Shown here one piece after another: positions 1 to 9,797 of a DNA stretch of 64,000 bases. Position 1 is the stretch's first letter, and the number at the start of each line of letters is the position of its first letter. Below the pieces are notes generated by a model. It had not been told where the DNA came from. It did no database searches and saw only the letters and a list, made by a program, of their open reading frames with translations. The translations under genes and the position numbers were made by a program. The DNA is from Gracilaria vermiculophylla (lineage: Eukaryota; Rhodophyta; Florideophyceae; Gracilariales; Gracilariaceae). The stretch is taken from the NCBI GenBank assembly GCA_019155205.2, contig JAHNZQ020000010.1, positions 407,711 through 471,710 on the forward strand, given 5' to 3'.

Positions 1-61
1 CAGTCTGAGGTGCAATGAGCCAAAGAAATGGAAATCACCTCTGGTGCTGCTCACACCAGAG

Positions 62-616
62 TGTAGTACAGTGACTCCTACGGAAATATGGTGGTTTGGC
101 CTTAAGGTATAATATTCCTAAGGAGGGTTCGTAATTTATTAGCTGGGCCACGTGGTGCATAATCTTGCCCGCGTGCGCTACAGTATCCTTAAGGTACGGT
201 AGAATTTATTATTTATTTTAGATATTTTATGCAGGTAATTAGCACAGTAGTGCGACCTGCCGAGGCGGGCTCCCGGCTAGATATTTAAGCTGCCGGTTGA
301 GCTCCACCTCTGGGGAAGTAAAGAGAAGCACCCTTGAGTCTTCTTCTACATTTTCCGGTTGGAGTCTCTTGTCTATTCACGCAGGTTTCTAAGCCGCCGA
401 TCCCCAGATCGCATCGTAGCAGCGCCTGTAGGAGCATTGTCCGCCCAGTGAACTTCCCCCTCCGCTTGGTGTTTGCGTATCCCTTTTAAGAATTCCTCCG
501 GCTCGCGACGGCGGATACCGAAGACCACCTTTAGGAATACGCGCCTTTGGAGTCAACAAATACTCCTAACGGACGTTGTGCTTTACTACCTCGACAGGAG
601 GGCTGACAGTACCACA
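62..616 (+). repeat. 5' LTR, family A
   Basis: 555-bp LTR nearly identical to 2293-2847. It carries a TATA-like gatatttaag near 288 and a downstream aagtaaag motif that recurs in all family members. At least seven full or partial copies of this family lie in the window. Confidence 0.88.
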
Positions 617-1418
617 AGAAGCAGTAGTGGACGCACTTTACAAGCGAAATGCACTAGCTGTGGTGTTAGATGCCTTTCAAGACTTTATGACGTTGATGAA
701 CACCAAACGCAACCATCACGAAAGCTTCAAGAACTTTGAATCGAGATTTCAGGCACATGTATCAAGATTGAATGCCCATGGATCCGAAGCCAAACTTTCT
801 GATTCACTCGCAGCGCTCGCTTTACTGGCAAATGCGGATGTTGACAACAACCAGAGGGTTTCCAATCTGGAAAATGCTGCACCGAGAAGCTCAAATTTCA
901 CGCCTTCGTCCTCCACCAACGACTATTTAAAGGCCGTGTCGTACGAAGCTATCGCCTCTGTGCCTCGTCAGTGTAACAAAATGAAAGCAGGAAATGCATA
1001 CCATCCGTCAAGGCCTTTGTCGAGCATCGCAGAACATTATCACCTGCACCGAGGATCGTCCTCAGAAGAGTCGAATTGGCACAAGGGCAGAGAAAAGTCG
1101 AAAAGGACACCGGAGCAGATCACAAGTCTCAATGCGAGAACAGGATCTCGCATATGCCATACGTTCGGACACTGGAAGGGCGATCACAACGAAGACGGGT
1201 CGCTGAAGCCCGGAGCGAAGTCGACGGACGCGGTGGTATACCCGAACCGATCTGGTAGAAACGTAGTCAGATTCAACATGGCAAGGCTGAGTACACACAA
1301 CAGAGCAGCGGCTTCGATGCAGGGCAAAGTCGGTCCGCTCCTAGACGACGGAGCACCGTACAGCGGAAGAGGTTTGGCAGAAATAAAGCTCATCTCGAGC
1401 TTAGTCAACCCTGAGTGA
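617..1418 (+). pseudogene. gag / start of protease remnant of copia-type element
   Basis: An open frame runs straight out of the LTR. Its first part (around 640-900) has the composition of a copia gag (UBN2-like) helical region, with FESRFQAHVSRLNAHGSEAK near 737. A degenerate CCHC-like knuckle (CHTFGHWKGDH) follows near 1155, and an LLDDGAPYSGRG segment near 1340 resembles the aspartic-protease active-site region (D-S/T-G with changes). The frame stops at 1418; protease-like sequence (VIEGSCQWVVG) continues in another frame to about 1610. The gag start codon and leader are absent because the frame begins at the LTR edge, so it is not functional. Confidence 0.6.
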
Positions 1419-1595
1419 AACGGACACCTAGGAGTCTCTACCGAACCCTATCGCAGACCGATCCTTTTTGCAAAACGGAAGCGGACAGCACAGCAGCGTA
1501 GCCAAGAAAATACTGGGATCTTTGGCGCTCAAGGCCAAAACAGACGACGAATCGATCGTGAAGATAGGGCATCTAGTCATTGAAGGGTCCTGTCA

Positions 1596-2292
1596 GTGGG
1601 TTGTGGGCGCAATGTAACGAGACATTGCGACATCATTCATGCCAACGAAAACAAATTGGTTCTCCCACCCGATGGCAACGGTACGTCTAGAAGGATTATC
1701 AAGTTGGTTGACAGAGACATTCACACGTACATACCGCACTCGGCGTTTCCCTTTCAGGCAGGCAGACTTACGGATCATAATGAGACCACTCTCTTTTGCG
1801 CCTTCGCACAAATTGAAGTGGTTATAAGTAGAACGGCGTGGACTGAACCCAGGAAAATAGTCGACAAGGACCAAAAGCATGTATGCAGACACTCATCTTA
1901 TTCAGACATCAAACTTTTGCACCAAAGGAACAATTTGTGGAACATGCAAGTAGACCAGTACCTACAGTTGACTCTGGGAAAGTGCACAGCCTGCAGCACA
2001 ACCGCGAAGCCCAAGACCACTCGGAAAGTTTCCCTCAGCGCAATGACATGGGGTTTCAACGACTTGTTATGCGTGGACCATATGTTCCTCAACCAGTACT
2101 GTATACCGCATGTCATGGATGCCGCCTCTCTCTTTTCAGTGGGTGCTACAGTCGACGACATCGCGATAAAAAACGCTATACCAGTCTTCGACGCCCATTG
2201 GATCACGCCGTTCTGGATCCTAAATACGGTAGCATACGACCGAGCTTTCGAGAACACCATAATCCTGAAGTGTATTGCAGAGCTGGATATAG
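1596..2292 (+). pseudogene. copia-type integrase fragment
   Basis: The frame contains an HHCC zinc-binding arrangement (HSSYSDIKLLHQR about 1890-1928, then CTACSTT at about 1984-2004) followed by the start of the integrase core (DLLCVDHMFLNQYC near 2062), whose Asp is the expected first catalytic residue. The core is abnormal after about 2170 and the frame runs directly into the 3' LTR at 2293, so the second Asp, the Glu and all of RT/RNase H are lost. Its position after the protease and before a missing RT supports a Ty1/copia assignment. Confidence 0.7.
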
Positions 2293-2847
2293 TGTAGTAC
2301 AGTGGCTCCTACGGAAATATGGTGGTTTGGACTTAAGGTATAATATTCCTAAGGAGGGTTCGTAATTTATTAGCTGGGCCACGTGGTGCATAATCTTGCC
2401 CGCTTGCGCTACAGTATCCTTAAGATACGGTAGAATTTATTATTTATTTTAGATATTTTATGCAGGTAATCAGCACAGTAGTGCGACCTGCCGAGGCGGG
2501 CTCCCGGCTAGATATTTAAGCTGCCGGTTGAGCTCCACCTCTGGGGAAGTAAAGACGAGCACCCTTGAGTCTTCATCTACTTTTGCGGTTGGAGACTCTT
2601 GGCGATCATCCTCAGGTTTTTAAGCCGCCGATCCCCAGGTCGCGTCATAGCAGCGCCTGTAGGAGCATTGTCCACCAAGTGAACCTCCCCCTCCGCTTGG
2701 TGTTTGCGAATCCCTTTTAAGAAATCCCCCGGCTCGTGACAGCGGATATCGGAGTCCATCTTTAGGAACACGCACCTTTGGAGTCAACAATAACTCCCAA
2801 CGGACGTGGTGCTTTAGTACCTTGAGAGGAGGGCTGACAGTACTACA
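2293..2847 (+). repeat. 3' LTR, family A
   Basis: 555 bp, same length and termini as 62-616 with only scattered substitutions. It lies back to back with an inverted family A LTR starting at 2848. Confidence 0.88.
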
Positions 2848-3293
2848 GTTGCGAGCCGGGGGATTTCTTAAAGGCAGTCCGCAAACACCAAGCAGAATGA
2901 GAGGTTCACTCGGCGAACAATGCCCGTACTGGCGTTGCCACGAGGTGACCTGGGAATTGGCGGCTTAAAAACCATCGGATGATCGACGAGAGTCTTCAAC
3001 CGGAAAAGTAGATGAAGACTCAAGGGTGCTTGGTTTACTTCCCCGCAGGTGGAGCTCGACCGGCAGATTAAGAATCAAGCCAGGAGCCCGCCTCGGCAGG
3101 TCTCACTACTGTAGTAATTACCCACACAAATTAACTAAAATAAATATAAACTCTACCGTTCCTTAAAGATACTGTTGCGCACGCGGGCGGAATTGTGCAC
3201 CACGTATCTCAGTAAATAAAATACGTGCCCTCTTTAGGAATATCACGCCATAAAGCCACACCACCATATTTCCTAAGGAGCCACTGTACTACA
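2848..3293 (-). repeat. Inverted, truncated family A LTR
   Basis: Reverse complement of the family A LTR. The terminus TGTAGTACAGTGGCTCC reads leftward from 3293. About 125 bp of the far end is missing, so the copy begins abruptly at gcgagccggg (about 2851) where the neighbouring LTR ends. Together with 2293-2847 it forms an imperfect inverted repeat about 1 kb long. Confidence 0.82.
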
Positions 3294-6030
3294 AATGCGA
3301 AGTTGTATGATATTGATAATAGAGCTCAAAATGGGTGCTAATAATCCGGGACAGGGTTTTAATTCTGAAAATGTCCATGTAACCGCTATTTTGCTTTGTT
3401 TGGTGCATCCGTGATTCCTGTCAGATCATTTTCTATGTCAATATTTTTTGCATCCGGCATTACCGCTAAGGCTGTCATGGAAAATCGGTTAGGATTCACT
3501 GGAGTCATCAAAAATGTTTCCGAGCGATTTCTTATGGAACGTATCTGGAACGGTTTTAAGAAATATAATAGATTTTGTTTCCATGATTCTAAAATGAAGC
3601 GTCATCAATAATGATTTAATGGCCGTGACGTGCATGGGCACAGAAAAAAAGTATTTTGCTTACTGGCACGTGTACTCCACGTACTCCGTATATTTGAGAG
3701 AGATTAGGACGGGTGGGAAACATTTCCAAGATATTTGAATTCGAGGATACAATCCCTGAAATCTGTTAAACATTTAAAAAACCTGGTCAATGGTTGTGCG
3801 CCATACAAAAAGCTGCGAGAATGACCTGAATCTCCAGGAGAACTTTGAATTGCAAGAGTACCCAATTCGAGTCAATTGCTTTCATTGACCAATTCCCAAT
3901 TGTGGCTGCATGCAACCTGTATGTAGCAGCACATGGAACCCAAATCTTGAAAAGTCCTCAAAATTGTGTTATTCAGTTGCCAGATTAAAAAAATAAAAAA
4001 TACTTGGAACAAGACCGGTTTAGGGAAAGGGGATGAATCCCAACGTGAAACTGTTCATGAAAGGCCCACATTTTTTGACAAAAGCATAGATTATTGCAAA
4101 ACATAAAATAAAAGAAAACGAAGAAATGGAATGATTACAAAAGCATCACATGTTCAAAGATGCAACTATTGCAAAGAAAATATGAAATTCAATTTTTTAT
4201 GTTTTGGATGATAAACCAGAAAATAACAAGAATTGTGTTTATGTCACACTTATACTCGGAGAGATTTGTTTTTAAAATACAATAACAAGGGTAACGGTGT
4301 ATTCTTTCAAAGTATGTAGATAACATGTCAGCAACAATATCCACCTTCGTCTATCTTATTAAAAGTCTATATCCCACTAAAAACCAGACCAAATATATAG
4401 TTGAACTTATGGTGTCTGCTAATTTCATCTGCGTTATTTAGAAATGCTATATTTTTCAAAATTTATCACAAAACTGCCTCTGTAACAGATGTCAACTTTT
4501 TCTGCTCGCAGTTCAAGTGGGTGTAGGAAAACGTCAGGGAGATTAAACATATTTGGAATTAGTCAAGCTTCCGAAGCAACAAACGTTTTGCAAGATACAC
4601 TTTATTGGTTTAGTGTGACGTCAAAAGATAGTTTATCGACGTTTCTAGAAGTGTTTGAAAGTTGTCCGGCTCAGAGTTCTGTGTGGGACAACTTACAACT
4701 TTGTTCTAAAAATCTTCAAAGAGGAGAATCTAATGTCCACATAAAAGCGTAATGCTCTCAATTGACAGCGGAATCAGGCAACTCATGTAAAGTTTTATTT
4801 AACTCACGATCTACATACTTTACTACTATTCATTTCCCCCGAAGGAGTATTGAAGTTATTGAAAACCCGGCGATGCTCAAACTCGAAACTTGCTGATTGC
4901 ATTTAATCTAGTTTGATGACCACTGATCTGCTATAGTAATTCAAAGCGTGCTGTAAAACTAATTATTATTCCCATCATGCGTTGATGAATATTTTTGAAG
5001 TATAGTTTCCACCAAATTTGTTTTTGGTTTAAATTCACATTTTGTTTGATTTTGCGAGGTGGTGCGCTGGCCTCCTATGAAGTCAAGTTGACCTCAAATA
5101 CATTCACCGCACCAGTCCAAAAGAAAATAGCTATGGCACATACCAAATCACGTGGACCTTTAGTCGCAGTATTATAAACTTAAAAGTTGAGTATTCTACA
5201 ATTTTGGTAGATCTGAAATTATGATGTAGACTACGTTTTCGACAGTCAACACTACAGCATGTGCATTTCGGTTTAGCATTACGGACTCGAAAGAAATTTA
5301 AAAACAATTCATATACCTCTATTCTTTTTGTTACATATGTTTATCATAAAATGAAAAATTATTTTTCATGAAAATATCGAGGCGTTTTAGTTTTCTACAA
5401 TTATGAGAAGCTATTTTTTTGAACTAGACAGCAATGCCACACGAGTTTTTGCGGGTGTAAAATTTTTCAAAAATCTGGAAGTGTTTCATATTTTCCTAGC
5501 ATGATACTTGATGGACATTACAAGCTTTTTGAAAGAGAGATATATTACGAAAATGAATTGAAAACGGCAAAAAACCCATGAGTATTTTTTTTATAAAATT
5601 TTCGGAAAATAAGAAGTCAAAGTGTGGTATTAGTATGATTTGCTAAAAGTAAGCAATACCGAACTGTTTAAGAAGGCAAAATGAGGATGAAAGTGATACG
5701 TTTTAGTATTTTGAAATATATCTCGAACTAAAAATGTTTTGGAAACTGATTTTGATATAAGCACAGTACTGGTAACGATGATTTGCGTTAAAACGCGTGT
5801 CCTACGTAATGTTACAGAAGAAGACTTCACACGGGAGAGATCCGCTACGAGGACATGCCGAAAGGCTGCACATTAGCTCATGTGCAGGCAACATAACAAA
5901 ATGAAAATGGAGCTTTATTTCTAATTGGTTCATTGTTTTAGCCTCACAAAACTTAATTCAATCAGGTATTGTTTGAAATTTTCAACTAGATTTCCCTTCC
6001 GCTGTCGATCAACGGTCGATCTCTCTTGTA
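3294..6030. other. AT-rich gene-free stretch
   Basis: Strongly AT-rich. The few short open frames (up to about 90 codons, e.g. 4489-4752) match nothing recognised and have no codon bias like the neighbouring genes. The only recognisable content is a repeat at about 5630-5800 shared with the Tc1-like element at 39-40 kb. Confidence 0.6.
5630..5810 (+). repeat. Decayed end of a Tc1-like repeat
   Basis: This segment shares the order of several blocks with 40210-40370: a gaaggcaaaatgagg-type block, a gttttggaaactgatttt-type block, cagtactggtaacgatgatttgc and aaaacgc-gtgtccta. It is therefore a diverged second copy of that element's right end. The outer terminal inverted repeat is not intact here and no left end was found. 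Confidence 0.6.
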
Positions 6031-6074
6031 ATGAAGGCCCTGAGTGTCGCCATCTGGTTGCTGTCGCTGTTGGT

Positions 6075-6245
6075 CATGTGCCACGTGGCCAAGCTTGGGC
6101 GGCGCGCAACAGGTGTGCAGCAGCTGTGCGCGTGGCCACGTGGATGCCGTGTACCGCAGTCAATCGATTTGGGACAGTTGCATGCGTGGCCACGCTCGCG
6201 GCGTGTGCCGCAGTCAATCGATTTGCATCGGCTGCGCGCATGCGC
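6075..6245 (+). repeat. Short tandem repeats with G-box-like palindromes upstream of DNAJC25
   Basis: A unit containing gccgcagtcaatcgattt (6151-6168, with accgc, and again near 6208) is repeated about 55 bp apart. CCACGTGG palindromes lie at 6081-6088 and 6136-6143, and gtggccacg recurs at 6133 and 6186. The segment stays open in the frame of the downstream gene but is unlike any J-protein N-terminus, so it is read as promoter/5' leader. Confidence 0.5.
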
Positions 6246-6369
6246 AGCAGCCACGCACGCCAGCGGCCGCCGCGCGCTCACGGGCGTGTTGAAAAGCGCG
6301 CACGCCCGCCACTGCGCCATACTGCAGGTTGGCAGCCGACCGCTGTCCGCGCCCACACGCCCGCGCTTC

Positions 6370-7290
6370 ATGGCGACCCCCGCGCGCGCGCCGCTGGCGC
6401 TGCTAGTTGCGTTGCTGCTGCTGTCCGCCGCGTCAGCGCTTTTCTGCGGCAAGCAGAACTGCTACGATCTGCTGCAGGTGGCGCGCAACGCGTCCAAGCC
6501 GGACATCCGCCGCGCGTACCGCCGCCTCTCGTCCGAGAAGCACCCCGACAAGAACCCCGGCGACGAGGCCGCCGCCGAGCGCTTCCGCGCCCTCTCCGGC
6601 GCCTACGAGGCACTGTTGGATGACGCCAAGCGCGCCCGCTACGATGATTTTCTGGACAACCCCGCCAAGTACTGGCAGTTCCTGGCCGAGATCAGCACGG
6701 AAGTGTACGCGCCCAAGTCCAACGCCGTTGCTGTCGTCATGGGCATTGTGGCCATTGCCACCCTCGTCCACTGGCTCAACATGAACCATACGTACAAGCA
6801 AACCCTCAAGAGGCTCAAGGAGTCCAAGGAGTACCAGCAGCAGGTCACCAGGCTGCTCAAGTCCAAGCAGGCCTCGTCGCGCGAGCAGGCCGAAGCCATG
6901 ATCAACCTGGACGTCGTCGGCCTCAATAAGCCGCACTGGTCCGACCTCGTTTTGTTCAAACTGCTCACGCTCCCCAAGATCGCCTTCAAAACCATTGCCT
7001 GGCATCTACACTGGCTCGTTTCCTACAAAATCAGAAAGTTAGACTACTCCACAGCCGACAAGCTCTACCTCATTCAGAAAAACATGCAACTACAAGACGA
7101 ACAGTGGCTCAACGTGTCGGACCGCCAGAAGGACACCTACCTCAAGGAAGAGCTGTGGCTCCCTGAAAAATGCGAACAGTTTTTGCGGATGAGGCGCATT
7201 GAACTCAATCGATTGGGCAAGGGAAAGAAGAAGAAGAAGCAAGCCCCGCTTCCCTACTCTGAAGCTGAGCCCGTTAACTTGTCCGAGTAA
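6370..7290 (+). CDS. DNAJC25: DnaJ homolog, DNAJC25-like ER membrane J-protein
   Basis: Predicted 306-aa J-domain co-chaperone of the ER. From the chosen ATG the order is: a hydrophobic signal sequence (residues 1-25, rich in Leu/Ala), a CxxxxC segment (CGKQNC), a J domain at about 28-95 with the essential HPD intact (KHPDKNP), a hydrophobic helix at about 120-140, a second hydrophobic stretch at about 195-225, and a lysine-rich tail (GKKKKKK). This layout matches the metazoan/plant DNAJC25 family, whose role is to stimulate Hsp70 ATPase at the ER membrane. The frame is open 113 codons further upstream to an ATG at 6031, but that part is repetitive DNA; the ATG at 6370 places the signal peptide at the N-terminus as in the family. 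The gene is convergent with the copine gene, with 169 bp between stops. Confidence 0.88.
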   Translation: MATPARAPLALLVALLLLSAASALFCGKQNCYDLLQVARNASKPDIRRAYRRLSSEKHPDKNPGDEAAAERFRALSGAYEALLDDAKRARYDDFLDNPAKYWQFLAEISTEVYAPKSNAVAVVMGIVAIATLVHWLNMNHTYKQTLKRLKESKEYQQQVTRLLKSKQASSREQAEAMINLDVVGLNKPHWSDLVLFKLLTLPKIAFKTIAWHLHWLVSYKIRKLDYSTADKLYLIQKNMQLQDEQWLNVSDRQKDTYLKEELWLPEKCEQFLRMRRIELNRLGKGKKKKKQAPLPYSEAEPVNLSE

Positions 7291-7459
7291 CTTTTCTCTG
7301 TTTCCTGCTCCCGTCTTCATTATGTTAGAGAAGAAAAAAGTGCACTTGGCTTTCTCTCTCCGCCAGTTATGCCGCACCAGTCACCAATCTAAAAAACACA
7401 GTCAGAAGCCCTGTTGTATTTATAACCCTATGCTACCCAAACTTGTTTACAATGTCGCG

Positions 7460-9697
7460 CTAAGCCCCGCCCCGCGTCGGCGCCGTATCTCCGCGTACTT
7501 TGGTTATGTAGCTCACAACCTGATCTGGGATCCCTCCCAACACTCTTTCGGCCAACACCGAAAGGTCGCCCTTGAAGTCCTGGTAGGGCACGAACTGCAC
7601 AAACTCTCGTAGGGCATAGTCTGTCCCTCGTCTCAGTGGACCGCTTGCACAATCCAAAGAGGTCATTCTTCCAAAATCTTCTGTGCCCACTCCAATGATC
7701 ACAATGGACAGCGGCAATGCACTCAGATCGATCAGCTCTGCCACCGTGGCGTCATAGTCGCTGATTACGCCGTCCGTGAGAATCAGAAGCACCGTGTACG
7801 CAAGGCTGTTGTTTCCCGCCCGAACCGCCGCCTCTGTGCGCCTGGAGACGATCACGCCCACGGTTCTGAGCACCTCGGAAAACATCGTCGGCCCAAACAG
7901 TTGAATGCGGTTCAGAGTGGCTTTGTACGCGCGGATCAGGCCTTCAACACCCTGGCAGTACGGGTCGCCGCCCATCTCGCTCTCTGTGACGGGAAAGCAG
8001 TGTGACACGTTGTAATGCGGCGGCAAGTTAGCCCCGAATCCGTACGCTGGAATTCGGTAGTCGGAAGAATAGCTCGCCAACATGTTTGCCACGGCGCGCA
8101 TGGCGGCCTCGTATTCGTTGGGCGTGCCCGGTCCAACGGCGTAGGAAGGATTGAAGTGACGAGTGCCCGGTTTTCTTGGGTCGCCGTTGGACGACGTAAA
8201 ATCAATGGCGCACACGAGACCAAAGTCGCACCAGCCGCCGCGAAGATAGTCTGTGAAGGACGGTTCCACCTTCTCCGAATACTTGCGCACAGTAAGCTTC
8301 CCCACCGGCGACAGATTCAGAACGGGCTCTCCTTGAGCGTTCGCACACATGCGGCGAAGCGCAGCGAATGTTGTCACATGCTGCGCGACAATGTGGCTGT
8401 CTTGGGCTGATTCACTTTGCTTGACTGCTATTTTTAACAGTCTGCCTTCGTCACCCTCGGTGAGATCGTACTCGGATAGCGAGAACGGCTCGAGGTCAAG
8501 CCCCTGCACAAGATCAGTGTAATTCTTGATATGGGCTGATTTGTAGACCTCTTCCCACGGAATATTTGGTGAGTTGATGTCCAGCGCAGCTGACGCGGAG
8601 CTGGGAGCGCGCATCACACTGATAAACGGCGCAAATGGCGGGGGCGTAGCTTCGGCAAGCGATATTTGTTGCTGGATTTGTTCGCGTTCCTTTTCCTGAA
8701 CTGAGACTGTGTTGGCAAGATGCGCAGGCAGCACCTCCGGCTTTCGATCCTTTCGAAAACGGCTGACCAACTGAGACACGCCACGGCGCTGCAAGTTGGG
8801 GGTAGTGAGCGTGGCGTTTGCTTTCTCTCGCAGAGACTCGAGATAATGGTATTGCGCTGCTCTCTGTTCGTCAGACATGAGATTGGAAAGCGCCAGTTGC
8901 ATGGTGACCATCTTCTTGGCCGAAATGACCTCCTCGGCGCTGAGCGAAACGATGCCGACGGGAGCGGAAGAGCGGGACACGTTAACCAGCGGCACATCCA
9001 GAGAGGCGCCCCGCGCGGACACAATGCTCCCCATGGTGCAATCGGCCACGCCGATGAGCGTTTGATGTTGGAGGTTTTCCGACGGAGAACATCGATCAAA
9101 GATGACGATTCTGAGCTGCTGGTACAGTTCGAAGCGGTACTCAATCTGAAAGATGCGTACATACTGGGGGGAGGCGTTGCGGGCAACGGTGTCAGAGCGC
9201 GAAATCTCGGACCAGTCGGACTTTCCGGAAGTGCGGTGAAACACGACGGCAAACGAGTTGGGCGGCAGCGCATCGACGGTGGTCAGGTCGCGACAGGAGA
9301 CGCGCACGTCGACCTTGGTGCCGCGAGAGGCCAGCGGGAACTGCGCGAGCGCGGGCGACGGACGTCGCGCAGGCGGCGCGCGCCCCGACGACGGCGGCGC
9401 CGGCGGCAGAGGGATGGGCGGGGGGGGTCGTCTTGGGGGGATGTTCATCTGTGCGGCGTCGGCGGCAAACGCGGGGGGGGAAGGGGGGGAAGGGGGAGTG
9501 GGCGACGCGGCCGAAGGCTCGTCCCACGCGACGGGCGCTGTCGTGTGCCACGCACTTTTGAGTCGCTCCGCGTTAGAACGCAGCGCGCGGTGTCGGCGCC
9601 TGGACGCTGGCCGCGGAGCATCGGTCAGCGCGCCGTGCCGTGCTGGCGCACGCCGCGCTGTGCGTGTCGCCAGCAGTGCCGCGGCGCCTCGCTGCAT
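7460..9697 (-). CDS. Copine (C2-C2-vWA calcium-dependent phospholipid-binding protein)
   Basis: 745 aa from the ATG at 9697. A Pro/Ala/Arg-rich low-complexity N-terminus (about 1-120, with IPPRRPPPPIPLPP) precedes a C2A domain (about 125-265, SRGTKVDVRVSCRDL onward, including an IVIFDRCS strand). A second C2-like region (about 275-470) and a copine-type von Willebrand A domain (about 485-715) follow. The vWA carries the MIDAS-like AIDFTSSNG, the copine signature YGFGANLPP, and LILTDG. Copines move to membranes on Ca2+ rise and act in signalling and membrane traffic. The N-terminal extension is long for the family; an internal ATG at 9448 (residue 84) would shorten it. The upstream neighbour on the same strand begins its 3' end only 100 bp away (9798). 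Confidence 0.9.
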   Translation of the reverse strand: MQRGAAALLATRTARRAPARHGALTDAPRPASRRRHRALRSNAERLKSAWHTTAPVAWDEPSAASPTPPSPPSPPAFAADAAQMNIPPRRPPPPIPLPPAPPSSGRAPPARRPSPALAQFPLASRGTKVDVRVSCRDLTTVDALPPNSFAVVFHRTSGKSDWSEISRSDTVARNASPQYVRIFQIEYRFELYQQLRIVIFDRCSPSENLQHQTLIGVADCTMGSIVSARGASLDVPLVNVSRSSAPVGIVSLSAEEVISAKKMVTMQLALSNLMSDEQRAAQYHYLESLREKANATLTTPNLQRRGVSQLVSRFRKDRKPEVLPAHLANTVSVQEKEREQIQQQISLAEATPPPFAPFISVMRAPSSASAALDINSPNIPWEEVYKSAHIKNYTDLVQGLDLEPFSLSEYDLTEGDEGRLLKIAVKQSESAQDSHIVAQHVTTFAALRRMCANAQGEPVLNLSPVGKLTVRKYSEKVEPSFTDYLRGGWCDFGLVCAIDFTSSNGDPRKPGTRHFNPSYAVGPGTPNEYEAAMRAVANMLASYSSDYRIPAYGFGANLPPHYNVSHCFPVTESEMGGDPYCQGVEGLIRAYKATLNRIQLFGPTMFSEVLRTVGVIVSRRTEAAVRAGNNSLAYTVLLILTDGVISDYDATVAELIDLSALPLSIVIIGVGTEDFGRMTSLDCASGPLRRGTDYALREFVQFVPYQDFKGDLSVLAERVLGGIPDQVVSYITKVRGDTAPTRGGA

Positions 9698-9797
9698 TTC
9701 ACGCTCGCAGCGCCGCTCCCCGTGGCGCGCTTTATTGGTAACCAGTGCATATTATCCGACAGCTGTCCGCCCCCCTTGACTCCTTACGCCCCCCCAG

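Larger units (their letters stand above)
62..2847 (+). mobile_element. Ty1/copia-type LTR retrotransposon, internally deleted
   Basis: Two direct repeats of exactly 555 bp (62-616 and 2293-2847) flank 1.68 kb of broken coding sequence. Each LTR starts TGTAGTAC and ends near AGTACTACA (AGTACCACA in the left copy). The internal order is gag-like, protease-like, then integrase, which is the Ty1/copia order. Reverse transcriptase and RNase H are missing, and so are an evident primer-binding site and polypurine tract: coding sequence abuts both LTRs. No exact 5-bp target duplication is seen (cagag before, gttgc after). This is a dead or non-autonomous copy. Confidence 0.85.

Noticed and set aside
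2848..2852. Target-site duplication for the copia-type element at 62-2847
   Set aside because: The five bases after the 3' LTR (gttgc) do not match those before the 5' LTR (cagag).
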